DNA of 64,000 nt, from NCBI RefSeq assembly GCF_017491605.1, contig NZ_JAFGYY010000005.1:186001-250000 (forward strand), given 5' to 3'. Below, one piece after another: positions 7,768 through 16,742 of this stretch. Position 1 is the stretch's first letter; every line of letters begins with the position of its first letter. The notes under the pieces are model-generated. The model was not told the DNA's origin and did no database searches. It saw nothing but the letters and a program-made list of their open reading frames with translations. This DNA comes from Pseudomonas sp. 30_B (GTDB lineage Bacteria; Pseudomonadota; Gammaproteobacteria; Pseudomonadales; Pseudomonadaceae). Position numbers and translations under genes: made by a program.

Positions 7768-10433
7768 GAGGTGACTGGCGTACAGGTAGCCTGAAGACGA
7801 ACCAGCGCTTGATCGGATGGCTGACCGGTGAGGTCATAGGCCAACTGGCACTTTTCATCCGCCGCGTCGCCCCACTGCACCAGAAGATATCCACGGGTCC
7901 CTTCCGCCCTTGCGTAGAGCTGCCCGCCCTGCCCAACCATGCCAATGTTCACGCCCTTAGCGTCACGGACATTGGCGCCGAGCGGCAAAGTCGAACCGTC
8001 GGCCCGCAGCGCCCGGATCAACAAAGCGTGACCGGTCAGGGTCTTGAACTGCAGCTTGACCATGGCCCCCGCATAGGGCGCAACCTGACGGTCGGTTTCA
8101 ACCAGCTCAGCCTGTTTGTCGATGCCTTGTGGGTCCAGGCCGACGGGGTTGTAGCGATAAGGCGTCAAGGACGGCACCAGGGCATACCCCGAACCATCGA
8201 TCTTCGCGCCACGCCCGCCACGGATTGTCGCACCGGTAGCCCCCTTGGCTTCGACCAGGCCGAAGGTATCGCTCAGATAGGGTCCCAGGGTGACCCCGCC
8301 GCTATGCACAACGGCGGCGCCTCGGGCACTGACGCTGCCTTGCTTGTAGCCGTTGCCCTGGGAGTAGGTGGCACCCACGGTCGCCGAAGGCATCTGCTGT
8401 TGCAGCATGCCGCCCCAGCCCGTGGTGTGATCCTCGGAGTCACGCGATGCACTGAGGTTGTAGCTGGTGGTGCGAGCCTCGCCGAGGGTGCCGCTCAGGC
8501 CACTCTGGTAGGTTTCGCCCTTGCTGTCGCCGGAACGATGGGAGATCGAACTGGAGAGATACGGCGAGTTGCTATCGGACGTCAGCGGCAACGACAGCGC
8601 CAGCATCACCACACTGTCGTCGTAGGTATTGCGGGATTCGTCGCGCGTGATGTAGTCCGGCAGTTGATCGTTGTTGTAGTTCGGGTTGTAGTGCACCGAC
8701 TTCTGCCGCGTATAGGACAGGTTGTAAGCCAGGTCGCGCCAGGTATTCGTGTAACCGAACTGCAGCTGCGTATCGCGGCTGCTGCCGTCGTAGTAGTCGG
8801 CGGTCGAACCGGAGATATAAAGGCTGCCCAGACCGCCCAGGGACTGATTGACGCTGAGCAGATACTGGTTGCGCTGCTGATAGGTGGTCGACATCCAATT
8901 GGTGCCTTCCTTTTCCGCATGGCGCACACCGAGCACGTCGCTCAAGTCGCGGAAGCCATCCGTGGAATAACGGTATCCCGCAAGGTTCAGCGTCGTTGCG
9001 GTCGGCTGGAAGGTACGGCTATAGGTTGCCTCGGCGCGCCACCCTTGCTTGCGCTCATCATTTTCCGCCGTCGCGTCGGAGAAGGTGGTATTGAAGCCGA
9101 AGGCACCCAGCTCGGTGGCAAGCACCCCGCCGCCGAGGAACGCCAGGTAGCGATCGCCCACACGCGCCCCCAGGTTCGCGGTCAGGCTGTTGCTGATGCC
9201 GCGCTGATAGGTCGCATCGCCGAACAGGTCCTGGGTATCGTCATCGTAATAGCGGGCCTGGCCAAGCGTAGCGCTGTAGCGCGACTGCCCTGGGCGCATG
9301 GAGTCGGGAACCGCGGCGAAAGGCACGGTGAAGGTGGATACCCGGCCATCGGCCTCGACGACCCTCACATCCAGGTCACCCTGGTAGCTGGTCCCACCCA
9401 GGTCATCGATAACGAAAGGCCCTGGCGCCACGGTGGTCTCGTAGATGTCATGGCCGTTCTGGCTGACAATGACCCGTGCGTTGGTCGAAGCCGTTCCCCG
9501 CACCTGGGGAGCGTATCCCTGCATCGAGTCCGGCAACATGCGGTCGTCCGTGGCGAGCTGGACACCCCGGTAAGCCAGACTGCTGAAGAGACTGCCCGGC
9601 GTGTAACTGTCGCCGACGGTCATCTCGCTACGCAGGCTGGGCAGCGCGCGCTGTCCATAAGTCCGGATGGCGTTGTAACTACGGGTGGTCTCCCCGCCAT
9701 AGTCAGAATAGCGGTAAGTCCCTTGCTGGCGGAAGCGCCAGAGACCGAGGTTGATACCTGAGTTGAGGCCCAGGTAGCCATAATTGGACGTCGCCCCGCC
9801 CTGACCGGTGTAGCGAGAGCGGTAATAGCTGCTGTCATAGTTGACGAATGCCATCGTCGAACCGGCATCGAGCTCGTCGGTGCTGACAGAACCTCGCGGC
9901 TTGTTGTCCATCAGCGCCTGGGGAATCGAAAGATCCAGGCGCAGCGCGGCGACATCGAACTTGTATGCGCTGCCCGGCACGCGTTCGCCCAGGGTCTTGC
10001 AGATGGACTCGGAACTCAGTTGGGCGTCGCCCGCCGGCTCCTGCGACGCGGAGGATGGCGTCGTCACCAGCTTGTTGGGCAATACGCGCGCGTCCCGAAC
10101 CAGGAATCTGTCACTCAGGCAAGGAACGGTCACCGGACCACTTTCCAGATCCCGCCGGCGAAATTCTACGGACTGCCGGGAAATGAAGGCGCCGTTGACG
10201 AACAAATCGACGTTATAGACGCCGGGGTCGAACTGGTCCGGATTATTAAAGCGCGACAATTGTCCGGAAGAGGATCCCAGCAGCATGTTGTCATCGAACT
10301 GATAGGCCAGCAGATCCGAGCCGTGGGCAAACTCCACGAGCAATAACAACGACAACCCCGCAACCACCGGCGCCAAACGATTGAGCACGAATGGAACTAC
10401 CGGGCGCTGCCGGTCCTTGATTATAGCGGCCAT
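7764..10433 (-). CDS. Outer-membrane fimbrial usher (FimD/PapC family)
   Basis: An 889-residue outer-membrane assembly platform that accepts chaperone-subunit complexes and secretes the fimbria. The order is signal peptide, N-terminal chaperone-binding domain (YQFDDNMLLG through VPCLSDRFL), 24-stranded barrel with plug (SYQGDLDVRVVEADGRVSTFTVP around residues 345-365), and two C-terminal domains ending LQATCTPVTS. Length and motif order are normal and no frameshift is seen. It starts three bases after the preceding chaperone stop and overlaps the adhesin start, so translation is tightly coupled. Confidence 0.95.
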   Translation of the reverse strand: MAAIIKDRQRPVVPFVLNRLAPVVAGLSLLLLVEFAHGSDLLAYQFDDNMLLGSSSGQLSRFNNPDQFDPGVYNVDLFVNGAFISRQSVEFRRRDLESGPVTVPCLSDRFLVRDARVLPNKLVTTPSSASQEPAGDAQLSSESICKTLGERVPGSAYKFDVAALRLDLSIPQALMDNKPRGSVSTDELDAGSTMAFVNYDSSYYRSRYTGQGGATSNYGYLGLNSGINLGLWRFRQQGTYRYSDYGGETTRSYNAIRTYGQRALPSLRSEMTVGDSYTPGSLFSSLAYRGVQLATDDRMLPDSMQGYAPQVRGTASTNARVIVSQNGHDIYETTVAPGPFVIDDLGGTSYQGDLDVRVVEADGRVSTFTVPFAAVPDSMRPGQSRYSATLGQARYYDDDTQDLFGDATYQRGISNSLTANLGARVGDRYLAFLGGGVLATELGAFGFNTTFSDATAENDERKQGWRAEATYSRTFQPTATTLNLAGYRYSTDGFRDLSDVLGVRHAEKEGTNWMSTTYQQRNQYLLSVNQSLGGLGSLYISGSTADYYDGSSRDTQLQFGYTNTWRDLAYNLSYTRQKSVHYNPNYNNDQLPDYITRDESRNTYDDSVVMLALSLPLTSDSNSPYLSSSISHRSGDSKGETYQSGLSGTLGEARTTSYNLSASRDSEDHTTGWGGMLQQQMPSATVGATYSQGNGYKQGSVSARGAAVVHSGGVTLGPYLSDTFGLVEAKGATGATIRGGRGAKIDGSGYALVPSLTPYRYNPVGLDPQGIDKQAELVETDRQVAPYAGAMVKLQFKTLTGHALLIRALRADGSTLPLGANVRDAKGVNIGMVGQGGQLYARAEGTRGYLLVQWGDAADEKCQLAYDLTGQPSDQALVRLQATCTPVTS

Positions 10434-10435
10434 GT

Positions 10436-11194
10436 TCAGCGCGAGACCTCTTGATCCAGCTTGATCTCCGCCCCGTAATCATTCACCAGCAGACAACGAA
10501 TGCTGACAGGCCCCGCAGGCAGCGAAAAACTCTTTGGCAGTTCCCATATGGCTTGCGACCTGGGAGAAACCATGCTGGTTTCGAGCAACGTTTCATGGCC
10601 ATTGACCACCAACTTTCCTTCACTGAACGAAGCGAAATAACCGGTCGGATTTTCGACTTCGACCCCCCAACCAGCGCCTTGCTGTTTCAGACTGAAGCGC
10701 AAACTCTTCACCACGCTTTCCGGTTTTTCCGTAATACCGGCGGGGCGATAGAACAACTTCAGCCGATTACGCAACATCACCAACATTTGGCTCTGGTCCT
10801 TGTAGGCTTCGTTGCGCGGCGGAATCTGCAGAACGTTGAGATAGAAGACCGACTCCCTGTCCTGTGGCAGGCCGCTGCCGGTGTAGACCAGGCGAAGGCT
10901 CTGGCCAGTCTTGGGCTCCATGCGGAACATCGGCGGCGTCACCAGAAATGGCGCATCAGTCTTGTCCGGTGTCGAATCGGGATCATTGACGTCGACCCAG
11001 GCCTGTACCACGTTCGGGTATGAGTCCTGATTGCTCAACTGCACCGTTTTTTCGGTGACACTGCTCGGATAGATGACCCGCGTTCCGGTTATCACCACAC
11101 TGGCAGAGGCCCAAGACGAGAACATCAAGCCGGTACAGGCGAGCATCGCCAGCAGCAGGCGATTACCGAGCAACAATTTGATCGAAGTGCACAT
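10436..11194 (-). CDS. Periplasmic fimbrial chaperone (PapD-like), first chaperone
   Basis: A 252-residue PapD-family chaperone. It shows signal peptide MCTSIKLLLGNRLLLAMLA..., the TRVIYPSS strand with conserved Arg, YTGSGLPQDRESVFYLNV and NRLKLFYRP with conserved Lys. These Arg and Lys residues anchor the subunit carboxyl end in this family. The ATG at 11194 follows GGGAGGGAGAAG; the longer open frame from 11251 adds residues without signal-peptide character. It sits directly upstream of the usher gene, separated from the pilin gene by 244 bases that may set subunit stoichiometry. Confidence 0.93.
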   Translation of the reverse strand: MCTSIKLLLGNRLLLAMLACTGLMFSSWASASVVITGTRVIYPSSVTEKTVQLSNQDSYPNVVQAWVDVNDPDSTPDKTDAPFLVTPPMFRMEPKTGQSLRLVYTGSGLPQDRESVFYLNVLQIPPRNEAYKDQSQMLVMLRNRLKLFYRPAGITEKPESVVKSLRFSLKQQGAGWGVEVENPTGYFASFSEGKLVVNGHETLLETSMVSPRSQAIWELPKSFSLPAGPVSIRCLLVNDYGAEIKLDQEVSR

Positions 11195-11438
11195 TGCAAA
11201 CTTCTCCCTCCCAGGTCGAGCGACATCCGCTAGCCACTGGCCGAATGCCAAAAATCAGATGCAGGTATCCAGCCAAGCATGCAGTTTTATTTGCAGGGCC
11301 AGGTACCAGACAAAATAATCAAGGCAGTACAGCAGCGATATAACGACAAATATCGTACAGCGATATAGCAATCAAATAATGAAGTAGCGACAACCGGGCG
11401 AGGTACTTCCTTGTTCCTCGCTTCAGTTCAATCAGCAA
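11195..11438 (-). other. Spacer between pilin and chaperone with alternating dyads
   Basis: No gene is seen. The AT-rich segment contains CGATAT (11336-11341), ATATCG (11350-11355) and CGATAT (11361-11366). The middle arm can pair with either neighbour, giving mutually exclusive hairpins. A separate 6-bp dyad, GCGAGG / CCTCGC, lies at 11398-11421 just after the pilin stop, without a T-tract. The layout suits partial termination or RNA processing that makes pilin more abundant than assembly proteins (inference). Confidence 0.4.
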
Positions 11439-11978
11439 TCACTGATAAGACGCGGTATACTCTGTAACGCCAGTTACCAAACCGGCAGTTGCGCTGCCAG
11501 GTACGGAAATATATTGCACACCAAAATCATGAGAACCCGATGCGGCGCCATTCAGATTGATAACGGAGTTAGCGGTTACTACACCGCCGCTCAGGTTGAT
11601 CTGGTTCCCACCGACACTTTCCAGAAGTTGCAATGCAACATTGCTCGCCGGATTGCTGCCAGCGATGTTGCTCAGGTTGCCGTTGGCGTCGACATTACGG
11701 CCGTTGAACTTGAACTTGACAGCCTGCGGACCGGTCGGAGAGCAGCCGGAGACCCCAAGAGTGAACGGAGTAGCGCCAGCTTTAGTGTTGGCAGCGGCCA
11801 GGTCGGCGCTGGAAACGGTGGGCAGCAGAACAGTGGCATTACCTGTGGTGCCGTTGACAGTGACGGCACAGGTCTGGTCCGTTACCTCACCTTGGAAAGT
11901 GATGGTGTTATCGGCAAGCGCGATACCTGGCGTAGCGATAACTGCAGCAATAGCGAATTTCTTGAAAGCGACGTACAT
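11439..11978 (-). CDS. Major fimbrial subunit (type 1 pilin family)
   Basis: A 179-residue fimbrial protein. The signal peptide ends IALA before DNTITFQG, with TITFQGEVTDQTC the classic start of a type 1 pilin. Cys37 and Cys79 form the expected disulfide, and the C-terminal TEYTASYQ is the beta-zipper chaperone-recognition strand. The ATG at 11978 follows AGGAGG. As first gene of a pilin-chaperone-usher-adhesin-chaperone order, it parallels CupA1 of P. aeruginosa. Base composition is less GC-rich than the flanks, suggesting accessory origin. Confidence 0.93.
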   Translation of the reverse strand: MYVAFKKFAIAAVIATPGIALADNTITFQGEVTDQTCAVTVNGTTGNATVLLPTVSSADLAAANTKAGATPFTLGVSGCSPTGPQAVKFKFNGRNVDANGNLSNIAGSNPASNVALQLLESVGGNQINLSGGVVTANSVINLNGAASGSHDFGVQYISVPGSATAGLVTGVTEYTASYQ

Positions 11979-12224
11979 GAAAACCTCCTAAGTTCGGGCA
12001 TTTATTCACCCTAACTAAAGACTATCCACGCACCCCAAATTACTCACCTCAGAAAAAGCCCATCCCCCACCAAGGAATAATCCCATTCCTCCAAATTGCC
12101 CCCTTACGACCCCATAAAAATATTAATTAATATTTCATTAATGCACGTCAGACTTCGACACTCGCCGCGTGACCTCCCATTCAGCCCACCGCCCATGTTG
12201 ATTCAGTGTGAGTCGCAAGAGCAT
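11979..12224 (-). promoter_or_regulatory. AT-rich upstream region of the fimbrial operon with 18-bp palindrome
   Basis: No gene is seen. A perfect palindrome, AAATATTAATTAATATTT, spans 12118-12135, and a second dyad AGGAAT-N6-ATTCCT spans 12073-12090. In P. aeruginosa, cup fimbriae are silenced by H-NS-like MvaT/MvaU, which prefer AT-rich DNA. This region is the only such tract nearby and fits that role (inference). I could not assign a confident sigma70 promoter. Confidence 0.5.
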
Positions 12225-12261
12225 AAAAACGCCGCTCAACCTGGCTGGAGGAGCGGCGTTT
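12225..12261 (-). terminator. Intrinsic terminator downstream of lipA
   Basis: A perfect 11-bp stem AAACGCCGCTC / GAGCGGCGTTT (12227-12237, 12251-12261), read on the minus strand, ends in a T-run complementary to A12225-12229. It separates the lipoate genes from the fimbrial control region. Confidence 0.9.
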
Positions 12262-12324
12262 GTTACTTCCGAACGGTATCGAACTCGACCGGCCATATGA
12301 GCTTACCGGCGCGGTCTAGGACAA

Positions 12325-13320
12325 TTAGCTGATTTTCGTACCATGGGCCTGCTGGTCAGCATGGTAGGACGAACGTACCAGCGGGCCGGAGGCGACGTTC
12401 TTGAAGCCCATCTTCTCGCCTTCCTCGGCGAACCAGGCGAAGGTGTCCGGGTGCACGAAGCGCTGCACCGGCAGGTGGTTGCGCGAGGGCTGCAGGTACT
12501 GGCCGAGGGTCAGCATGTCGATGTCGTGCTCGCGCATACGGTGCATGACCTCGATGACTTCCTCGTCGGTCTCGCCCAGGCCGAGCATCAGGCCAGATTT
12601 GGTCGGCACGTGGGGAACCATTTGCTTGAACTTCTGCAGCAGGTCCAGCGACCACTCGAAGTCCGAGCCCGGACGGGAGGACTTGTACAGGCGCGGCACG
12701 GTTTCCAGGTTGTGGTTGAACACGTCCGGCGGCTCCTGGGCGGTGATGTCCAGGGCGATGTCCATGCGCCCGCGGTAGTCCGGGACCAGGGTTTCCAGCT
12801 GGATGCCGGGGGACAGCTGGCGGATTTCCCGCAGGCAGTCGGCGAAGTGCTGGGCGCCGCCGTCACGCAGGTCGTCGCGGTCCACCGAGGTGATCACTAC
12901 ATACTTCAGGCGCAGGTCGGCGATGGCGATGGCGAGGTTCTTCGGCTCGTCCACATCCAGCGGCTTCGGCCGGCCGTGGCCGACGTCGCAGAACGGGCAG
13001 CGACGGGTGCAGATGTCGCCCATGATCATGAAGGTGGCGGTGCCGCCGGAGAAGCATTCGCCGAGGTTCGGGCAGGAGGCTTCCTCGCAGACGCTGTGCA
13101 GCTTGTGCTTGCGCAGCAGTTGCTTGATGCGGTCGACCTCGGGGGAAACCGGGATGCGCACGCGAATCCAGTCGGGCTTCTTCGGCAGTTCGTCGGTGGG
13201 GATGATCTTCACCGGAATGCGCGCGACCTTTTCCGCGCCGCGCAGCTTGACGCCGACTTCCACCTTGCCCGGCTTGGCGGCCGGGGCGGCCTGACCTGGG
13301 TTATCCACAACAGTGCTCAT
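12325..13320 (-). CDS. lipA: Lipoyl synthase
   Basis: Radical-SAM enzyme that inserts two sulfurs into protein-bound octanoyl groups to make lipoyl cofactor on pyruvate and 2-oxoglutarate dehydrogenases and the glycine cleavage system. The 331-residue product has the auxiliary cluster motif C-x4-C-x5-C ([12 protein letters not shown]) and the radical-SAM motif CTRRCPFC, and ends in the usual [14 protein letters not shown]. It follows lipB by five bases, completing the two-step lipoate pathway, with a terminator downstream. Confidence 0.97.
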   Translation of the reverse strand: MSTVVDNPGQAAPAAKPGKVEVGVKLRGAEKVARIPVKIIPTDELPKKPDWIRVRIPVSPEVDRIKQLLRKHKLHSVCEEASCPNLGECFSGGTATFMIMGDICTRRCPFCDVGHGRPKPLDVDEPKNLAIAIADLRLKYVVITSVDRDDLRDGGAQHFADCLREIRQLSPGIQLETLVPDYRGRMDIALDITAQEPPDVFNHNLETVPRLYKSSRPGSDFEWSLDLLQKFKQMVPHVPTKSGLMLGLGETDEEVIEVMHRMREHDIDMLTLGQYLQPSRNHLPVQRFVHPDTFAWFAEEGEKMGFKNVASGPLVRSSYHADQQAHGTKIS

Positions 13321-13325
13321 CTAGG

Positions 13326-13970
13326 TTAGATCCCGCCCGTTAGGGTCTTCTGTGCTGCGTAGCCAAGGCGCTGGACGAGTTCGCCACGCAGGCGCTCGCG
13401 CACATCGGCCAATGCGATGGGGCCCGCCAGCTGGCTCAGCTGGGTCATGGCCATGCCTGCGTATCCGCAGGGATTGATGCGTCGAAAGGGTTCCAGGTCC
13501 ATGTCCACGTTGAGGGCCAGGCCATGGAAGGAGCGGCCATTGCGGATGCGCAGGCCGAGGGATGCGATCTTCGCGCCGTCGACATAGACGCCCGGTGCGT
13601 CGGGTTTGGACACAGCCTGGACGCCGTAGCTGTCGAGCAGGCCGATGAGGCTCTGCTCGATGCGCGAGACCAGGTCGCGCACGCCGATACCGGAGCGGCG
13701 CACGTCGAGCAGCAGGTAGGCCACCAACTGGCCGGGGCCGTGGTAGGTCACCTGTCCGCCGCGGTCGACCTGCACCACCGGGATGTCGCCGGGGAACAGT
13801 ACGTGCTCGGCCTTGCCGGCCTGGCCCTGGGTGAACACGCGCTCGTGCTCCAGCAGCCAGACTTCATCCGGGGTTTCAGCACCACGCTCGGCGGTGAAGC
13901 GCTGCATGGCGTGCCAGGTCGGCTCGTAAGGGAGGATCCCCAGCTCACGAAAGCCCAGCGTTTCGCCCAT
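13326..13970 (-). CDS. lipB: Octanoyl-ACP:protein N-octanoyltransferase
   Basis: Transfers octanoate from acyl carrier protein to lipoyl domains, supplying the LipA substrate. The 214-residue product has the family motifs [16 protein letters not shown] and [14 protein letters not shown] with the catalytic Lys, and [13 protein letters not shown] with the catalytic Cys. The ATG at 13970 overlaps the stop of the upstream DUF493 gene as ATGA. Length is typical. Confidence 0.96.
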   Translation of the reverse strand: MGETLGFRELGILPYEPTWHAMQRFTAERGAETPDEVWLLEHERVFTQGQAGKAEHVLFPGDIPVVQVDRGGQVTYHGPGQLVAYLLLDVRRSGIGVRDLVSRIEQSLIGLLDSYGVQAVSKPDAPGVYVDGAKIASLGLRIRNGRSFHGLALNVDMDLEPFRRINPCGYAGMAMTQLSQLAGPIALADVRERLRGELVQRLGYAAQKTLTGGI

Positions 13971-14269
13971 CAGAGCACCATGTGGACGCGGCCGGTGGCG
14001 CGCAGGTCTTTATGGATGTTCTGCAGTTGGTCGACACTGGTGGCGGTGATCAGCAGCTGCACGGACAGGAAGCGGCCGTTGCGGCTGTCACGGGAGACCA
14101 GGGTAGTGACGTCGAGGTCGGGCGCGTGGCGCTGGATGATCTCGACGACCAGATCGGAGAAGCCTTCGCCAGCATCGCCAATGACCTTGATCGGATAGCG
14201 TTCACAGGGGAACTCGATCTTCGGCGCGGGCTGTTCGGTCGTGTCGACAGTATCAGGGGTATCAGTCAT
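13970..14269 (-). CDS. ybeD: YbeD/DUF493 family protein
   Basis: A 99-residue ACT-like protein that almost always precedes lipB in proteobacteria; its biochemical role is unclear. The motifs [16 protein letters not shown] and [14 protein letters not shown] are typical of the family. The start at 14269 ([12 protein letters not shown]) is chosen because upstream sequence lacks conserved residues. It overlaps lipB. In P. aeruginosa it also lies between dacC and lipB. Confidence 0.92.
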   Translation of the reverse strand: MTDTPDTVDTTEQPAPKIEFPCERYPIKVIGDAGEGFSDLVVEIIQRHAPDLDVTTLVSRDSRNGRFLSVQLLITATSVDQLQNIHKDLRATGRVHMVL

Positions 14270-14425
14270 GGCACTCGCGGGCGGGTAGCCCGCCTCCGCA
14301 TGAGCGCCCAGGATGGAGGCGCTCCGGGTGGATCGGACGACGGCTGCCGGGCCACGGGGGGACCGCGCAGTCGCAGGCGGGCATTTTACCCGAGTTTGCG
14401 ACTGCGCGTGAGGATCAATCCCGGC

Positions 14426-14437
14426 TTTGTATACAAA
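14426..14437. promoter_or_regulatory. 12-bp palindrome between dacC and ybeD
   Basis: The perfect palindrome TTTGTATACAAA lies in the 190-bp gap, enclosed by CCCGGC / GCCGGG arms that could terminate dacC transcription on the minus strand. TTGTATACAA-like palindromes are typical of GntR-type operators, but no such regulator gene is adjacent, so the role is open. Confidence 0.35.
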
Positions 14438-14459
14438 AGTGCAAGGCCGGGACGGGCGG

Positions 14460-15617
14460 TCAGTTGAACAGGCCGTAGAAGAACAGGCGCAGGCTGTCCC
14501 ACATGCGGCGGAAGAAGCCACCTTCCTCGACGGCGTTCAGGGCTACCAGGTCGGAGGTACGGACGACCTTGTCACCCAGTTTGACTTCGACCTTGCCGAT
14601 CACCTGGCCCTGCTGGATCGGAGCCATCAGGCTCGGCTCGACGACCATGTTGGCCTGCAGCTGCTTGAGCTGGCCGCGCGGTACGGTCATGGTCAGGTCT
14701 TCGGCCAGGCCGGCTTTGACTTCGTGCTCGGAGCCCTTCCAGACCATGGCCTTGGTCAGTTCGGCGCCCTTCTTGTAGAAGGTCTGCGATTCGAAGAAGC
14801 GGAAGCCGTAGGTCAGCAGCTTCTGGGTCTCGGCGGCGCGGGCCTGCTCGCTGTTGGTGCCGAACACCACGGCGATCATGCGCTGGCCGTCACGCACGGC
14901 GGAGGCCACCAGGCAGTAGCCGGCCTCGTCGGTGTGGCCGGTCTTCAGGCCGTCGACGGTCTTGTCGCGCCACAGCAGCAGGTTGCGGTTGGGCTGCTTG
15001 ATGTTGTTCCAGAGGAACTCTTTCTGCGCGTAGATGGCGTAGTGGGTCGGCTCGCCATAGATGATGGCGCGGGCCAGGATCGCCATGTCCTTGGCGGAGG
15101 AGTAGTGCTCCGGGTTGGGCAGGCCGGTGGCGTCCATGAAGTGGGAATTGGTCATGCCCAGCTTCTGCGCGGTGGTGTTCATCATGTCGGCGAAGGCGTC
15201 TTCGCTGCCGGCGATGTGCTCGGCCAGGGCGACGGAGGCGTCGTTGCCCGACTGGATGATGATGCCGTGCAGCAGGTCGCTCACCGAGACCTGGGAGCCG
15301 ACCTTGATGAACATGCGCGAACCACCGGTGCGCCAGGCATGTTCACTGACGGTGACCTGGTCGTTCTCACCGATGCGGCCGCCTTCGATTTCCTTGGTAG
15401 CAATGTAGGCAGTCATCAGCTTGGTCAGGCTGGCCGGAGGCAGGCGTTCGTCGCCAGCGTTCTCGACGAGGATCTGGCCGCTGGCGCCGTCCATCAGGAC
15501 CCAGGCTTTGGCCGCCAGTTGCGGCGCGGCGGGAACGACTTCAGCGGCCCAGCTGGCCACGGGGGCGCTGAGCAGCACAAGCAATGACAGACGTTTGGCG
15601 ATGTTGAAGATGTTCAT
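14460..15617 (-). CDS. dacC: D-alanyl-D-alanine carboxypeptidase (PBP5/6 type)
   Basis: Penicillin-binding protein that trims the terminal D-Ala from peptidoglycan pentapeptides. The 385-residue product has signal peptide ASWA|AEVV, active-site SLTK (Ser63, Lys66), SGN (123-125) and KTG (225-227). A C-terminal PBP5_C beta domain follows, then an amphipathic membrane anchor ending [14 protein letters not shown]. All catalytic motifs are intact. It follows rlpA by 96 bases at the end of the pbpA-rodA-sltB1-rlpA cluster. Confidence 0.96.
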   Translation of the reverse strand: MNIFNIAKRLSLLVLLSAPVASWAAEVVPAAPQLAAKAWVLMDGASGQILVENAGDERLPPASLTKLMTAYIATKEIEGGRIGENDQVTVSEHAWRTGGSRMFIKVGSQVSVSDLLHGIIIQSGNDASVALAEHIAGSEDAFADMMNTTAQKLGMTNSHFMDATGLPNPEHYSSAKDMAILARAIIYGEPTHYAIYAQKEFLWNNIKQPNRNLLLWRDKTVDGLKTGHTDEAGYCLVASAVRDGQRMIAVVFGTNSEQARAAETQKLLTYGFRFFESQTFYKKGAELTKAMVWKGSEHEVKAGLAEDLTMTVPRGQLKQLQANMVVEPSLMAPIQQGQVIGKVEVKLGDKVVRTSDLVALNAVEEGGFFRRMWDSLRLFFYGLFN

Positions 15618-15713
15618 CCGTTTCTCTGGGGTTCACTAATGGTCAAACAATCCCCTTGGGGGGAACTCGTTGCCGCGGCCTCTGCGTGCCGCTGCGGCGC
15701 GTGCGGTGGAATC

Positions 15714-16742
15714 TCAGTCCAGGTGCACGAGCTTGGGTTGGCCAAGGTTGGCCACACGGATGCTGTCCTGCATCCGGCTTGCTTCATCCTGCGTGTTGAT
15801 CGGTCCCAGGCGCACTCGGTACAAGGTCTGCTGGTTGACCACGACCGAGCTGATAAAGGATTTCGCCCCCGTCAGGCTGCCGACCTTCTCCTTGAGAAGC
15901 TCCGCAGCGTCCGGGTTGGCGAAGGCACCCACCTGGAGATACAGGCCATCGGCTGGTAATGAAGCGTTTTTTTTTGAGTCGATCTGAACCGGCGCCATGG
16001 GCGCTGCGTGCTGCGCGGGCGGCGGGGTGTAGGTTTCGATCGGTTGCGCCATGGCCACGGCCTGGGGCTGCGCGGCGGACGGCTGCGGCGTTGCCATCTT
16101 CGGCAGTGCCATGATCATCGGCTGCGATTTGCCCTGAGAGGCCCACCAGCGATCCGGATCGATCCCCTCGACCTTGACCCGCGCGGTGCCGGTTTCGGCG
16201 TAACCGAGTTTCTTCGCCGCGGCGAAGGACAGGTCGATCACCCGATCGGAATAGAACGGGCCACGGTCGTTGACCCGGACGATCACGCTCTTGCCATTGT
16301 CCAGGTTGGTGACGCGAACATAGCTGGGCAGCGGCAGGGTCTTGTGCGCAGCGGTCATGCCGTAGAGGTCGTACTGCTCGCCGTTGGCGGTGGCCTGGCC
16401 GTGGAACTTGGTGCCGTACCAGGACGCGGTGCCCGTCACGCTGTAGGTGCGCGCGTCGTTCATCGGGTAGTAGGTCTTGCCCAGCACGGTGTAGGGGTTG
16501 TTCTTCACCGGGCCGTTATGCCGCATCGGCACCGCGTCGGGGATACGCGAGACGTCGACATCCCACCAGGGCGCGCCGTCGCGGTGCGGGCGGTTGTAGT
16601 CGTAGGGGCCGGAAATGCCGCTGCTGGCCACCGGCTGCTGCTGGGGCGCGCGGTTACCGGTACAACTGGCGAGGAACACGGTGCTCAGGCCAACGCAGGC
16701 GGCCAGCGACCAGAGGCCGGGACTTGCGATTCGCTTGCTCAA
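15714..16742 (-). CDS. rlpA: Septal lytic transglycosylase RlpA
   Basis: Lipoprotein that cleaves denuded (peptide-free) glycan strands at the septum. The 342-residue product has lipobox FLASC (Cys27), a double-psi beta-barrel from about residue 100 (GTASWYGTKFHGQATANGE ... VNDRGPF, with candidate acidic catalytic residues), a proline/glutamine-rich linker, and a C-terminal SPOR domain (about 264-342, GLYLQVGAF) that binds denuded peptidoglycan. The only start giving the signal peptide is TTG at 16742, overlapping the sltB1 stop as TTGA, after GAGGTG. The rare start plus overlap suggests translation coupled to sltB1. Confidence 0.94.
   Translation of the reverse strand: MSKRIASPGLWSLAACVGLSTVFLASCTGNRAPQQQPVASSGISGPYDYNRPHRDGAPWWDVDVSRIPDAVPMRHNGPVKNNPYTVLGKTYYPMNDARTYSVTGTASWYGTKFHGQATANGEQYDLYGMTAAHKTLPLPSYVRVTNLDNGKSVIVRVNDRGPFYSDRVIDLSFAAAKKLGYAETGTARVKVEGIDPDRWWASQGKSQPMIMALPKMATPQPSAAQPQAVAMAQPIETYTPPPAQHAAPMAPVQIDSKKNASLPADGLYLQVGAFANPDAAELLKEKVGSLTGAKSFISSVVVNQQTLYRVRLGPINTQDEASRMQDSIRVANLGQPKLVHLD

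Noticed and set aside
7809..9761. 650-codon open frame antisense to the fimbrial usher
   Set aside because: High-GC codon bias opens long antisense frames; translation has low-complexity Gly/Arg/Val composition and no domain, while the usher on the other strand is intact.
5598..11978. Fimbrial cluster as part of a prophage or genomic island
   Set aside because: No integrase, tRNA, attachment repeats or transposase at either edge; all five genes are fimbrial.
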